This document shows positions 31,668 to 39,366 of a DNA stretch of 39,366 bases, piece by piece. The position numbers were made by a program, and so were the translations under genes. The notes beneath the pieces were generated by a model. That model had not been told where the DNA came from and ran no database searches. It was given only the letters and a program-made list of their open reading frames with translations. Every line of letters begins with the position of its first letter. The first letter of the stretch is position 1. Origin of the DNA: an uncultured Erysipelotrichaceae bacterium (GTDB taxonomy: Bacteria; Bacillota_I; Bacilli_A; RFN20; CAG-826); assembly GCA_902769185.1 (NCBI GenBank), contig CACXNV010000009.1, positions 1 through 39,366 on the forward strand. The letters are read 5' to 3'.

Positions 31668-32422
31668 TGGAAAATAAACCACTTGTTTCAATCATTACAC
31701 CGGCTTATAACTGCGCTAAATATATTGGTGAAACAATTAGTAGTGTTATTTCACAATCCTTCAAAGATTGGGAAATGATTATTGTTGATGATTTTTCTAG
31801 TGATGATACAGTGAAGGTGGTTGAGGAATTTGTTGAACAAGACAAGCGCATAGTTTTGCTTAAACAAGAAACAAATTTAGGATGCGCAAGAGCAAGAAAC
31901 AGAGGATTAAAAGCCGCAAAAGGAAGGTATATTACATTTTTAGATGGCGATGATCTTTTAGATTCTAATTATTTAGAATCACAACTATCGTTTATCAAAA
32001 ATAATGGCCCATTAATTACTGCTTCTTATAGAAGATTAGCGCCTAATTCATCTTCAGAATTCATTGTTCCTGATTCTGCCAATTATAAGCAAACTTTAAA
32101 AGGATGTGCTTTATCATGCTTAACAACAATGTTTGATAAAGAAGTGATTGGTGAGAGATTCTTCTTAGAAAACATGAGAAAGAATGAGGATTTTGCTTTT
32201 TGGCTTTCAATATTAAAGGAAGGGTATGTCGTTAAAGGAAACAAAGACGTTTTAGCTACTTATCGTATATTAAAAACATCAAAATCTCATAATAAAATTA
32301 AATTTATTAAACATATGTGGTATGTTTATAGGAAAGTAGAACACCTAAATGTATTTTATAGTTTTCATTGCTTGATACATTGGGCATTCTATGGATTAAA
32401 AAAATATAAGACAGTGAAATAA
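31667..32422 (+). CDS. GT2 family glycosyltransferase
   Basis: A 251-aa GT-A transferase. VSIITPAYNCAKYIGETISS (6-25), MIIVDDFSSDDT (37-48), NLGCARARNRGLKAAKGRYI and FLDGDDLLD (D-x-D) are canonical, and MRKNEDFAFWLSIL carries the downstream E-D catalytic-base motif. It is short but complete for EpsE/CapG-like enzymes. Its ATG overlaps the previous stop (TAATG). Confidence 0.9.
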   Translation: MENKPLVSIITPAYNCAKYIGETISSVISQSFKDWEMIIVDDFSSDDTVKVVEEFVEQDKRIVLLKQETNLGCARARNRGLKAAKGRYITFLDGDDLLDSNYLESQLSFIKNNGPLITASYRRLAPNSSSEFIVPDSANYKQTLKGCALSCLTTMFDKEVIGERFFLENMRKNEDFAFWLSILKEGYVVKGNKDVLATYRILKTSKSHNKIKFIKHMWYVYRKVEHLNVFYSFHCLIHWAFYGLKKYKTVK

Positions 32423-32424
32423 TT

Positions 32425-33546
32425 ATGAAACACATTCCATTAGCTATTAGTCATTTAACTGGAAAAGAAGAAGAATATGTCAAATCCGCTTTTGATAGTG
32501 GATGGGTTGCTCCTTTAGGTCCGCATGTTGACGCTTTAGAAGAAACATTAGCAAAATTTCTAGGTGTTAAATGTGCCTCAGCGACTAGTAGTGGAACCGC
32601 TGCTATTCATTTAGCGTTAATCCAAGCAGGTGTCACGCCTAGCGACACTGTTATATCTAGCGATATGACTTTTGCAGCTACTTGCAATCCTGTTAAATAT
32701 ATCGGTGCCAAATTAGTGTTTGTAGATTCTAATGAAGAAACGTTTAATATGGATGTCAAATCACTAGAATTAGCGTTACAAAAACATCCAGAAGCAAGAT
32801 TTGTTTTAGTAGCCCATTTATATGGTCAATCCTGTGACATGGATCCGATTATGGAATTATGTAAGAAATATCACTGTACTTTAATTGAAGATGCTGCTGA
32901 AGCATTAGGATCAACTTATAAAGGAAAGATGTGCGGAACATTTGGTAAGTATTCTGCAATTTCATTTAATGGTAATAAGATTATTACCACCAGTGGTGGA
33001 GGCATGGTCTTATCTAATGATGAAGAAGGTATCAAACATATTAGATTTTTATCAACTCAAGCTAGAGACCCTGCTCCATGGTATCAACATTCTGAATTAG
33101 GATATAACTATAGAATGTCAAACATTTGTGCTGCTATCGGTAGAGCACAATTTACTGATATTGAAAATAGAATTGCCAAAAAAAGAGCTATATATCGTAG
33201 ATATGCAGAAGGTTTAAAAGGTACTGATGCCTATATGATGCCTTTGGCAAGTTATGGAGAGTCTAATTGTTGGTTAAGTGCTTTGTTAATTAAAAAAGGT
33301 GTTAATAAGTCGCCTTTAGATTTGATGACTTATTTAAAAGAACACGATATTGAATCTAGACCAATTTGGAAGCCTATGCATATGCAGCCATATTATAAAG
33401 ATTCGGATTTTGTTAGTATTTCTCCTGAACACCCTATGGATGAAGATATATTTGCCCGTGGTTTATGCTTACCATCTGATATTATGATGAATGTAGAAGA
33501 GCAAGACTACGTTATTAAAGTGATTAAGGATTTTTTAAGCAAATAA
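32425..33546 (+). CDS. UDP-4-amino-sugar aminotransferase (PglE/EpsN-like, DegT family)
   Basis: A 373-aa PLP enzyme. IPLAISHLTGKEEEYVKSAF, SGWVAPLGPHVDALEE (25-40), SATSSGTAAIHLAL, DMTFAATCNPV, IEDAAEALG (D156) and FNGNKIITTSGGG with Schiff-base K185 are those of PglE, EpsN and related UDP-4-oxo-sugar aminotransferases, which work on the 4-oxo product of a PglF-type dehydratase. A PglF-like protein and a PglC-like transferase are encoded 0.5-2 kb away, so this enzyme probably makes UDP-4-amino-4,6-dideoxy-GlcNAc. It is distinct from the FdtB-like enzyme at 20960, so two amino sugars are made. Confidence 0.85.
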   Translation: MKHIPLAISHLTGKEEEYVKSAFDSGWVAPLGPHVDALEETLAKFLGVKCASATSSGTAAIHLALIQAGVTPSDTVISSDMTFAATCNPVKYIGAKLVFVDSNEETFNMDVKSLELALQKHPEARFVLVAHLYGQSCDMDPIMELCKKYHCTLIEDAAEALGSTYKGKMCGTFGKYSAISFNGNKIITTSGGGMVLSNDEEGIKHIRFLSTQARDPAPWYQHSELGYNYRMSNICAAIGRAQFTDIENRIAKKRAIYRRYAEGLKGTDAYMMPLASYGESNCWLSALLIKKGVNKSPLDLMTYLKEHDIESRPIWKPMHMQPYYKDSDFVSISPEHPMDEDIFARGLCLPSDIMMNVEEQDYVIKVIKDFLSK

Positions 33547-33547
33547 T

Positions 33548-34000
33548 ATGGCAAAAAATAAGAAGAAAAAGAAAAATATCTTTCAAAAGTTTTGGGCCTT
33601 TAGACGAAAGCTCTGGTGCCAAAGAATTATTCCTAATTTAATCACTAATGGGGCTCGTATTTTCTTTTATCGTTATATTGGATTTAAACACATTGGTAAA
33701 CATGTATTTATTGGTATGAAATGTTATTTAGATGATTTAGAGCCTAAAATGCTTTTTGTCGAAGATAATGTTTCTATTTCTTATGGGGTTTATTTTGCTT
33801 GCCATGGGAAAGGGCAAGACCATCAACCAATAACTATTAAAAAAGGTGCATATATTGGTGCTAGATCAACTATTATTTCTCCTGTTCCTGGCGGTATTGA
33901 AATTGGAGAAAACGCAATAGTGGGAGCGGGATCTTTAGTAAATAGATCTATTCCTAGCGGTGAAACTTGGGCAGGCAATCCTGCTAGAAAAATTAAATAA
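33548..34000 (+). CDS. Left-handed beta-helix acyltransferase (WcaF/LacA-like)
   Basis: A 150-aa hexapeptide-repeat acyltransferase. A very basic N-terminus (MAKNKKKKKNIFQK) suggests contact with the membrane. Hexapeptide turns follow (HVFIGMKCYLDDL, VSISYGVYFACHG), and the end AYIGARSTIISPVPGGIEIG, NAIVGAGSLV, AGNPARKIK is that of the WcaF/nodulation-L group. PglD, which N-acetylates the amino sugar in bacillosamine synthesis, has an additional N-terminal Rossmann domain that is absent here. This may replace it or O-acetylate the glycan. It starts 1 nt after the aminotransferase. Confidence 0.8.
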   Translation: MAKNKKKKKNIFQKFWAFRRKLWCQRIIPNLITNGARIFFYRYIGFKHIGKHVFIGMKCYLDDLEPKMLFVEDNVSISYGVYFACHGKGQDHQPITIKKGAYIGARSTIISPVPGGIEIGENAIVGAGSLVNRSIPSGETWAGNPARKIK

Positions 34001-34001
34001 A

Positions 34002-34688
34002 ATGTATAAACATTTTTTTAAAAGAGCTTTAGATATATTATTTGCTATCTTAACACTTCTTTTTTTATGTTTGGTGTATCTAATTTTAATTATTCTTGTG
34101 AGAGTTAAATTAGGTCGCCCAGTTATATTTAAACAAGTTAGGCCTGGCAGAAGCGGCAAATTATTTAAATTATATAAATTTAGATCTATGACTAATAAAA
34201 CAGATGAAAATGGTGATTTACTACCAGATGAACAAAGATTAACTAAGTTTGGTAAAAAGCTGAGATCATCATCTTTGGATGAATTACCAGAGATAATAAA
34301 TATTTTAAAAGGCGATATGTCCTTTATTGGTCCTAGACCACAACTAGTGAAAGATTTTGTTTTCTTTAACGAAGAAGTGATGAAAAGACAATCAGTTAGA
34401 CCAGGATTATCCGGTTTAGCCCAAGTAAACGGCAGAAATAACATTTCTTGGGAAAAGAAATTTGAATACGATTTACAATACGTGAAAAGAGTCACATTCT
34501 TAAAAGATTGCGTGATTTTCTTTAAGACAATTGGCAAAGTCTTTAAAAGAAGTGATATTGATAAAGATGGTTTCGCTACAGATGAAGATTATGGTGATTA
34601 TCTATTAAGAACAAATAAAATAAACGCTGATTATTATAACCAGCGTGTATCATATTCTAAAGAGTTAGTGGATAAGTTTAACTACTAA
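34002..34688 (+). CDS. pglC: Undecaprenyl-phosphate sugar phosphotransferase, PglC-like
   Basis: A 228-aa monotopic phosphoglycosyltransferase that would load the first sugar phosphate onto undecaprenyl phosphate. The start at 34002 is 1 nt after the previous stop; an ATG at 33960 lies inside the preceding gene. A single re-entrant hydrophobic helix (KRALDILFAILTLLFLCLV, 7-30) is followed by FKQVRPGRSGKLFKLYKFRS, the catalytic Asp-Glu pair D93-E94 in LRSSSLDELPE, GDMSFIGPRPQL and RPGLSGLAQVNGRN. The small size without extra TM helices matches PglC and not WbaP. It converges on and overlaps the next gene by 11 bp. Confidence 0.87.
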   Translation: MYKHFFKRALDILFAILTLLFLCLVYLILIILVRVKLGRPVIFKQVRPGRSGKLFKLYKFRSMTNKTDENGDLLPDEQRLTKFGKKLRSSSLDELPEIINILKGDMSFIGPRPQLVKDFVFFNEEVMKRQSVRPGLSGLAQVNGRNNISWEKKFEYDLQYVKRVTFLKDCVIFFKTIGKVFKRSDIDKDGFATDEDYGDYLLRTNKINADYYNQRVSYSKELVDKFNY

Positions 34689-36534
34689 CTTTATAAGTAG
34701 ATATTATTTTGGACAATAGAGCTTTAATATCAGAATTTTCTTCCATATCGAACACTTTAACAATTTCAGATATTTCTTCCTCAATTGGGAAGATTTTTTC
34801 TTTTTGTTCGACATAGATTTTTTCATTTTCAGTTTTGGCTTGTTTTTCTTTATCTAATAAAAGCTCTTCATAAAGTTTTTCACCAGGTCTTAAACCTATT
34901 TCTTCAATTTGAATATCTTTATAAGGCACCAGTCCTAATTGGCGAATCATCTTCTCCGCTAAGTCGATAATCTTGACTGGCTTACCCATATCGAGAATAA
35001 AAATTTCTCCACCTGTAGCAAATAATCCACATTGTAATATTAAAGATACTGCTTCCGGTATAGTCATAAAATATCTAATGATATTTTTGTCGGTAATTGT
35101 GATTGGTCCACCTTCTTTGATTTGTTTTTCAAATAAAGGAATAACTGAGCCATTACTTCCTAATACATTACCAAATCTCACCGCTACATAGGCTGTGGTC
35201 TTAGATTTATCAGCGAAATATTGAATAATAGTTTCTGCAAATCTTTTTGTTGCTCCCATAACGTTTGTAGGTCTAACCGCTTTATCAGTAGATACCAAAA
35301 CCATCTTTTTAACGCCATATTTATCTGCAGCTTTAGCAACATTATATGTACCAATAACATTAGTTCTAATAGCCTCTGCAGGACTATCTTCCATTAAAGG
35401 TACATGCTTATACGCGGCCGCGTGATATATATAATTAGGTTTATATTTTTTAATAATAGAATTTACTCGTTTCTCATTATATGTTGAACCTATTAAAGTA
35501 ATGATTTCGGTTGGATGATTTTCTCTTCTCTTTCTTCTAATTAATTCTTGTTGAATCTCGTAGGTACTATTTTCGTAAATATCAAAAAGAATAAGTTTTG
35601 ATGGTTTAGTGTTAAAAATTTGTCTTACTAATTCTGAACCGATAGAGCCACCTGCTCCAGTAACTAAGACCACTTGATCTTTTAATTCAGTATTTAATTC
35701 TGAGTTATTTAGTTGAACTTGTTGTCTACCTAATAATTCGTCAATACTGATATTTAATGCTTTACCATTAGTGTCCATACCACCTTCAATAAGGAGCGGC
35801 AATCTTTTAATTCTTACCGGTGCGTTTCTAACTTTAACAATAATGTCGTGCAATGCTTCATAGTCAATGTTTGCAATAGCGATAATGACTTCTTCTGCTT
35901 TTGTTTTATTTACAATATCCACAATATTAGATATTGGTCCATAGACATGAACGCCTGCATATGACTTACCTATTTTGTTTTTATCATCATCGACAAAACC
36001 AACAATGTAGTTTTTATTTTCATAGTTTCTTCTAGTTTCATCAATAACCACTTTACCAGCAGATCCTGCTCCGATGACTAATGTTTTGGTTTTTCCCTTA
36101 GAACTTCTAAGGTTTCTAATAAGAATATAGATTCTGGTAGCAAGTCTAGAAAATGGTAGAACCAATATTAATAAAGTGGCACTTAAAAACCAGCTATAGA
36201 TAATTTTTCCAAACTCTGGCAAATATGGAATAGTTAAAATAGCGACAAACCCTAGGATTTGAATAATAAAGGTAATAATCGCCATTTTTAATGCTTCATA
36301 TAATCCAAAGTTATATGTAATGATTTTATAAACCTTAAATATAGCGAATACAGCAATAGTTATTAACCCTATCGTTAACGAATAGATGAGTCCAGGAAGA
36401 AAATTATTAGAAAAGTTAGTAATTCCTTCTTCAGCGATAAAAGCCAGCAACGCCAACGCTGATGTTGCTAAAAAATCAAATGGAATAAATAGTAGATGTA
36501 ATCTAGATGCAATCGCTTTTTTTCTACTTTTCAT
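34678..36534 (-). CDS. pglF: UDP-GlcNAc 4,6-dehydratase, PglF/CapD-like
   Basis: A 618-aa membrane-bound nucleotide-sugar dehydratase. Four membrane helices (about 14-34, 48-69, 83-105, 112-132) are followed by a Rossmann-like domain (LVIGAGSAGKVVIDE, 152-166) and an extended SDR domain (VLVTGAGGSIGSELVRQI, 289-306). HAAAYKHVPLMEDSP and STDKAVRPTNVMGATKR (415-431) carry the T-D-K set that replaces the SDR tyrosine in this group; LRPGEKLYEELL is near the end. It would make the UDP-4-oxo-6-deoxy-GlcNAc needed by the PglE-like enzyme. It is the only minus-strand gene of the locus, has its own promoter and overlaps pglC tail to tail, so the two transcripts are antisense at their ends. Confidence 0.9.
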   Translation of the reverse strand: MKSRKKAIASRLHLLFIPFDFLATSALALLAFIAEEGITNFSNNFLPGLIYSLTIGLITIAVFAIFKVYKIITYNFGLYEALKMAIITFIIQILGFVAILTIPYLPEFGKIIYSWFLSATLLILVLPFSRLATRIYILIRNLRSSKGKTKTLVIGAGSAGKVVIDETRRNYENKNYIVGFVDDDKNKIGKSYAGVHVYGPISNIVDIVNKTKAEEVIIAIANIDYEALHDIIVKVRNAPVRIKRLPLLIEGGMDTNGKALNISIDELLGRQQVQLNNSELNTELKDQVVLVTGAGGSIGSELVRQIFNTKPSKLILFDIYENSTYEIQQELIRRKRRENHPTEIITLIGSTYNEKRVNSIIKKYKPNYIYHAAAYKHVPLMEDSPAEAIRTNVIGTYNVAKAADKYGVKKMVLVSTDKAVRPTNVMGATKRFAETIIQYFADKSKTTAYVAVRFGNVLGSNGSVIPLFEKQIKEGGPITITDKNIIRYFMTIPEAVSLILQCGLFATGGEIFILDMGKPVKIIDLAEKMIRQLGLVPYKDIQIEEIGLRPGEKLYEELLLDKEKQAKTENEKIYVEQKEKIFPIEEEISEIVKVFDMEENSDIKALLSKIISTYKVSS

Positions 36535-36543
36535 AGTGAATAT

Positions 36544-36571
36544 ATTTTAACAATGTTATTGTTTATCTCAA
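36544..36571 (-). promoter_or_regulatory. Promoter of the dehydratase gene (near-leaderless)
   Basis: On the minus strand TTGAGA (36571-36566) and TAAAAT (36549-36544) are 16 bp apart. The -10 ends 9 nt before the ATG at 36534, leaving a 5' leader of about 3 nt. The gene has no Shine-Dalgarno sequence. Confidence 0.5.
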
Positions 36572-36599
36572 GCATTTATTAATGATATATAACCATTAT

Positions 36600-36627
36600 T
36601 TGACACTTAGAAGACATAAGATATAAA
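36600..36627 (+). promoter_or_regulatory. Promoter of the InlB/DUF6273 gene
   Basis: TTGACA (36600-36605) and TATAAA (36622-36627) are 16 bp apart. The predicted start is near 36634, giving a leader of about 22 nt with a weak AGAG site before the ATG at 36656. With the minus-strand promoter it makes a 121-bp divergent control region. Confidence 0.6.
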
Positions 36628-36655
36628 ATTATTAACAAGTTAATAGAGATTAACT

Positions 36656-38608
36656 ATGAACAAAAAAAGAAACATATTACTAGTATCACTTGGATTAACC
36701 TTTGCAATTGCCGTTTCAGCGGTTGTTGTTTTTGATTATGTTTCTAATAAAGATTCTGCTCCTAAAGGCAAAAGTCCATACCAGCTTTATTGTGAATCTC
36801 ACCCAGATTATAAGAAAAATGAAGATGAATGGCTTCAAGATTTAGTTAACGGAAAATTAGGTGATAAAGAAAAATATACTGTAACATTTAACTCTAATGG
36901 TGGTTCTGCTGTTGAACCGCAAGTCGTGTTAGAGGGCGATAAAATTAAAGAACCAGCAAAACCAACTAGATTAGGTTATACATTCAAGGAATGGACTTAT
37001 CAGGGCAATCCATGGATTTTCTATGGCTTTGTTGTCACTAGCAATATGCAATTAACTGCGTCATGGACAATCAATAATTACTCTATTTCTTACGATTTAG
37101 ATGGTGGAACCATCACAGAGAGTAATCCGACTAAATACACAGTTGAAAGTGAATATCAGTTATATAGCCCAGAGAAATTTGGATATTCTTTTGCTGGTTG
37201 GTATGACGCGAACAATAAGAGAGTTGAATCAATTGTTAAAGGATCGACTGGCAATTTAACTTTGACTGCACATTGGAATCCTAATAAATATAATCTTTCT
37301 GTTACAAGTGATGACCCAACAAAAGGATTAACGTCTATTGTTTCCGGTGAAGGCTATACAGGTGAAGAAATTACTATTAAGGCTATGCCTGGTTCCGAAT
37401 ATTTCTTTAAAGGCTGGTTTGTGGATGATTCTTTAGCTTCTAAAGAAGAGACATACACATTTATTATGCCTGCTAGTGATTATTCTATAGCTGCAAAATT
37501 TGACGAAAGTAGAATCCTTTCCTTGGATGTATCCGAATCAGCAAAAGGCGAAATTACTGGTGCTGGAGAATATATTATTGGCGATGAAGTTAATATTAGC
37601 TGCGAAGTAATAAGTGGTATTTTTAAAGGCTGGTATCACAACGATGAATTAGTTTCCTCATTTAAAAACTATTCATTTGAAATGCCATCTGAAAATTATG
37701 ATTTTACAGCGGTCTTTGTTCCTGATGAAGAGGAAGAAGAATATATGTGGAAGATTAATCACGGTGTTATTCCTAATTTCTCTGATGATTTGACAAGTGT
37801 GACATATGGTATGTATCCAAAATCTGTCGTGGATGACCCTGAAGTTATCGCAGAGCTAAATGAGTTAGAAGACGTTCCTGATAACACAATTGTTGAACTT
37901 CATAGAGATTATTACTTAAGAAAAAGAGTCTCTATATATAATTTTGAAAGATATATGGATGTTGAAGGTGTTGAGATACCAAAAGAGTTTGACAATGGTG
38001 AAGAAATGATTGAAAACTCTTTAAAATGGTTTAAGGTTGAACCTATTACTTGGGATATTATCAAAACAAGTAGCAATAATTTCTCTCTTATTTCTCATAG
38101 TCTATTAGAAAAAGGACAACTCCATACATCTAGTTTGATTAGAATCATTGATGGTAAGAAAGTGTATGCCAATAACTATGAATATAGCTATGTTAGAGAA
38201 TGGCTTAATGGTGATTTCTACAATCAAATCTTTAACTTAAATGGCGATTATGATTATGTTGCTACCACCGAAGTTGACAATTCTGATGTCAGCACCGGAA
38301 GTAAAGGCAACATTTATGCATGTGATGACACCGAAGACAAAATCTATTTACCAAGTGTACAAGAAATAAATAATCTCCCATCTCATATTGATAAAATATG
38401 TAAATCAACTGACTACTTACGAGCGTCAGGAGTTTATTATGATTTCCAAGACAATTTATATTGCTGTGATTATTGGACAAGATCTCCTGATGGTGACCCT
38501 GCATATAAAGATTTAACAACAAGGTTTTCCTCTAGTGGCTGGTATGGTAGATGTAGTTCATCATTAGTTCACTGCTATAGGCCTTGTTTGACAATTAACT
38601 ATAAATAA
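36656..38608 (+). CDS. InlB-repeat surface protein with C-terminal DUF6273-like domain
   Basis: A 650-aa extracytoplasmic protein. The N-terminal segment (NILLVSLGLTFAIAVSAVVVF, 6-26) is a signal anchor without an obvious cleavage site. Residues about 78-210 hold two InlB-type repeats (YTVTFNSNGGSAVEPQ, then LTASW; SISYDLDGGTITESN, then LTAHW). Three shorter units of 'F-K-G-W-x-x-D-x-x' follow (210-355). After an acidic linker (PDEEEEEY) comes a domain from about 395 with WFKVEPITWDII, YSYVREWLNGDFYNQIF and YWTRSP, ending CYRPCLTINYK, which is the DUF6273 pattern related to formylglycine-generating-enzyme/lectin-like folds. It probably binds a surface ligand. It has no C-terminal anchor and no link to the structured leaders of the other surface genes. 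Confidence 0.83.
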   Translation: MNKKRNILLVSLGLTFAIAVSAVVVFDYVSNKDSAPKGKSPYQLYCESHPDYKKNEDEWLQDLVNGKLGDKEKYTVTFNSNGGSAVEPQVVLEGDKIKEPAKPTRLGYTFKEWTYQGNPWIFYGFVVTSNMQLTASWTINNYSISYDLDGGTITESNPTKYTVESEYQLYSPEKFGYSFAGWYDANNKRVESIVKGSTGNLTLTAHWNPNKYNLSVTSDDPTKGLTSIVSGEGYTGEEITIKAMPGSEYFFKGWFVDDSLASKEETYTFIMPASDYSIAAKFDESRILSLDVSESAKGEITGAGEYIIGDEVNISCEVISGIFKGWYHNDELVSSFKNYSFEMPSENYDFTAVFVPDEEEEEYMWKINHGVIPNFSDDLTSVTYGMYPKSVVDDPEVIAELNELEDVPDNTIVELHRDYYLRKRVSIYNFERYMDVEGVEIPKEFDNGEEMIENSLKWFKVEPITWDIIKTSSNNFSLISHSLLEKGQLHTSSLIRIIDGKKVYANNYEYSYVREWLNGDFYNQIFNLNGDYDYVATTEVDNSDVSTGSKGNIYACDDTEDKIYLPSVQEINNLPSHIDKICKSTDYLRASGVYYDFQDNLYCCDYWTRSPDGDPAYKDLTTRFSSSGWYGRCSSSLVHCYRPCLTINYK

Positions 38609-38703
38609 ATATTAGTGTATTTAAACGATATCAAAATTATTTTTACCATTAATTAGTGACCTTGTGGTAGTGGATGCAAACACTAACCGAAATAGATATA
38701 GGA

Positions 38704-38722
38704 ATTAGATCTTATATCTAAT
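38704..38722 (+). other. Short inverted repeat in non-coding DNA
   Basis: ATTAGAT (38704-38710), CTTAT, ATCTAAT (38716-38722) is a perfect 7-bp dyad without a T tract. It is one of few structures in 38609-38860, where I see no gene and no convincing terminator for the gene ending at 38608. Confidence 0.3.
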
Positions 38723-38859
38723 AGTTTGAGATTTATAGATGTTAGAATGCCTATATTATTCTTTTGTAATATATAGTCGCTAATAATGAGCTATTTTTAA
38801 AGACTAGAGTAATTAGATTGGTTAACAAGCTATTAAAAGTAATATATGTAATTTGAAGA

Positions 38860-39017
38860 ACTAAATTCCGTTTTTAGAATTAAAAAAATATTTTGAAAGA
38901 CTAAATTCTATTTAGAGGCTTGTTTTCCAGTAAGAAACGGAATTAAGTGTTAAAATAGAGTTAGGAAAGCATACGAAAAGGTTACGGTAAATTCCGTTGC
39001 AAGAGTAAATTCCGTTC
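38860..39017 (+). repeat. Cluster of short AAATTCCGTT repeats beside the IS30-like transposase
   Basis: CTAAATTCCGTTTTTAGAA starts at 38861, a degenerate copy CTAAATTCTATTTAGA at 38901, exact TAAATTCCGTT at 38988 and 39006, and an inverted copy (AACGGAATTAA) near 38936. In the same stretch GGAAAGCATA (38964-38973) can pair with TATGCTTCC (39018-39026) around the last two copies. This is probably the end region of the insertion sequence, but only one end is in view, so terminal inverted repeats cannot be confirmed. Confidence 0.5.
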
Positions 39018-39054
39018 TATGCTTCCGTCATATGCTTATCCAGGTAGCTGGAAT

Positions 39055-39366
39055 CTACTTGGATTTTTTCTTTAACTCATGTTTGATCATGTCAATATTT
39101 TTGATAATCAAATCGTTTGGTTTGACATATTCGATATTTAGTTTCTTTAGAGTTTCTTCTCCTAAATAATTTCTAGCGAATTCATATGGAGTTCTATTTC
39201 CTAAACCATCTAAAGTCATATTGTTGATGTAACTAGCAATTAGATTGCAATCTTCTTGAGTAATATTTTCAACTGATTGCCCTTTAAATACGTACCGGCG
39301 GATCTCCCGATTAACTCTTTCAACAAATGGCTTTTGAGTGGATTGTCCTGAATCACAATAGAATAA
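39055..39366 (-). CDS. IS30-like transposase, C-terminal part (cut by window edge)
   Basis: The minus strand is open from the window edge to TAG at 39057-39055, giving the last 103 residues. FYCDSGQSTQKPFVERVNRE followed by IRRYVFKGQS is the end of the DDE catalytic core, with the final Glu in the E-x-x-N-R-x-I-R-x-Y helix. The following NNMTLDGLGNRTPYEFARN is the usual IS30-family ending, and a basic tail closes the protein. The first two catalytic Asp residues lie beyond the window. Confidence 0.78.
   Translation of the reverse strand, partial: LFYCDSGQSTQKPFVERVNREIRRYVFKGQSVENITQEDCNLIASYINNMTLDGLGNRTPYEFARNYLGEETLKKLNIEYVKPNDLIIKNIDMIKHELKKKSK

Noticed and set aside
38040-38608. Variable region of a diversity-generating retroelement in the DUF6273-like domain
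   Set aside because: The fold type is compatible, but no template repeat and no reverse transcriptase gene is in the window.
1-39366. UGA-as-Trp (Mycoplasma-type) genetic code
   Set aside because: TGA ends several full-length proteins at the expected place, for example at 10569-10571, 20001-20003 and 29264-29266, and Trp is TGG throughout.

Overview
The window is AT-rich DNA from a monoderm Bacillota, probably an uncultured gut-type member of the Bacilli. The reasons are low GC, many Lys/Asn/Ile-rich proteins, InlB-type (Listeria-Bacteroides) repeat surface proteins, a TagF-like enzyme, and no outer-membrane genes. TGA is an ordinary stop here (for example at 10569-10571 and 20001-20003) and Trp is TGG, so the standard bacterial code applies and a UGA-recoding mollicute is excluded. 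Genus cannot be read from the sequence.

Layout. (1) 1-206: the start of a minus-strand gene with a NUMOD-like DNA-binding domain. (2) 207-7964: two large paralogous surface proteins with the same signal peptide and the same C-terminal membrane anchor. Each is preceded by a leader of about 400 nt. The two leaders differ in most of their bases but fold into the same series of helices, with compensatory changes and conserved loops, so they look like one structured RNA present twice. One loop is a 9-nt loop around a self-complementary hexamer that changes from GTGCAC to ATGCAT, as a dimerising kissing loop would. (3) 8151-11882: three genes resembling antiphage-defence parts: a class III nucleotidyl cyclase-like protein, a DUF4365/PD-(D/E)XK-like protein and a dGTPase-like HD protein. 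(4) 12180-16281: a broken copy of a hypoxanthine-DNA glycosylase gene that ends in a 33-bp tandem repeat, an AAA_14/DUF4143 ATPase, an orphan recombinase-type SAM-like domain protein coupled to a small unknown protein, a DUF6933 protein on the minus strand, and an intact glycosylase copy.

(5) 16351-36534: a Wzx/Wzy-type surface polysaccharide locus of 18 genes, tightly packed with many 1-26 nt overlaps. PglF-, PglE- and PglC-like proteins would make and load a 4-amino-sugar (bacillosamine-like) primer onto undecaprenyl phosphate. FdtA/FdtB would make a 3-amino-3,6-dideoxyhexose, a TviB-type dehydrogenase a uronic acid, and GT2, GT4, GT11 and TagF-like enzymes extend the repeat unit. Wzx flips it, and Wzy, here fused to a GT4 domain, polymerises it. 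(6) 36656-38608: an InlB-repeat surface protein with a C-terminal DUF6273-like domain. (7) 38609-39366: non-coding DNA with short repeats, then the 3' end of an IS30-like transposase on the minus strand.

The window therefore looks like a cell-surface and accessory region: adhesins, capsule, defence-like genes and mobile DNA. The strongest candidate for something undescribed is the duplicated structured leader RNA. The cyclase/DUF4365/HD trio is second.
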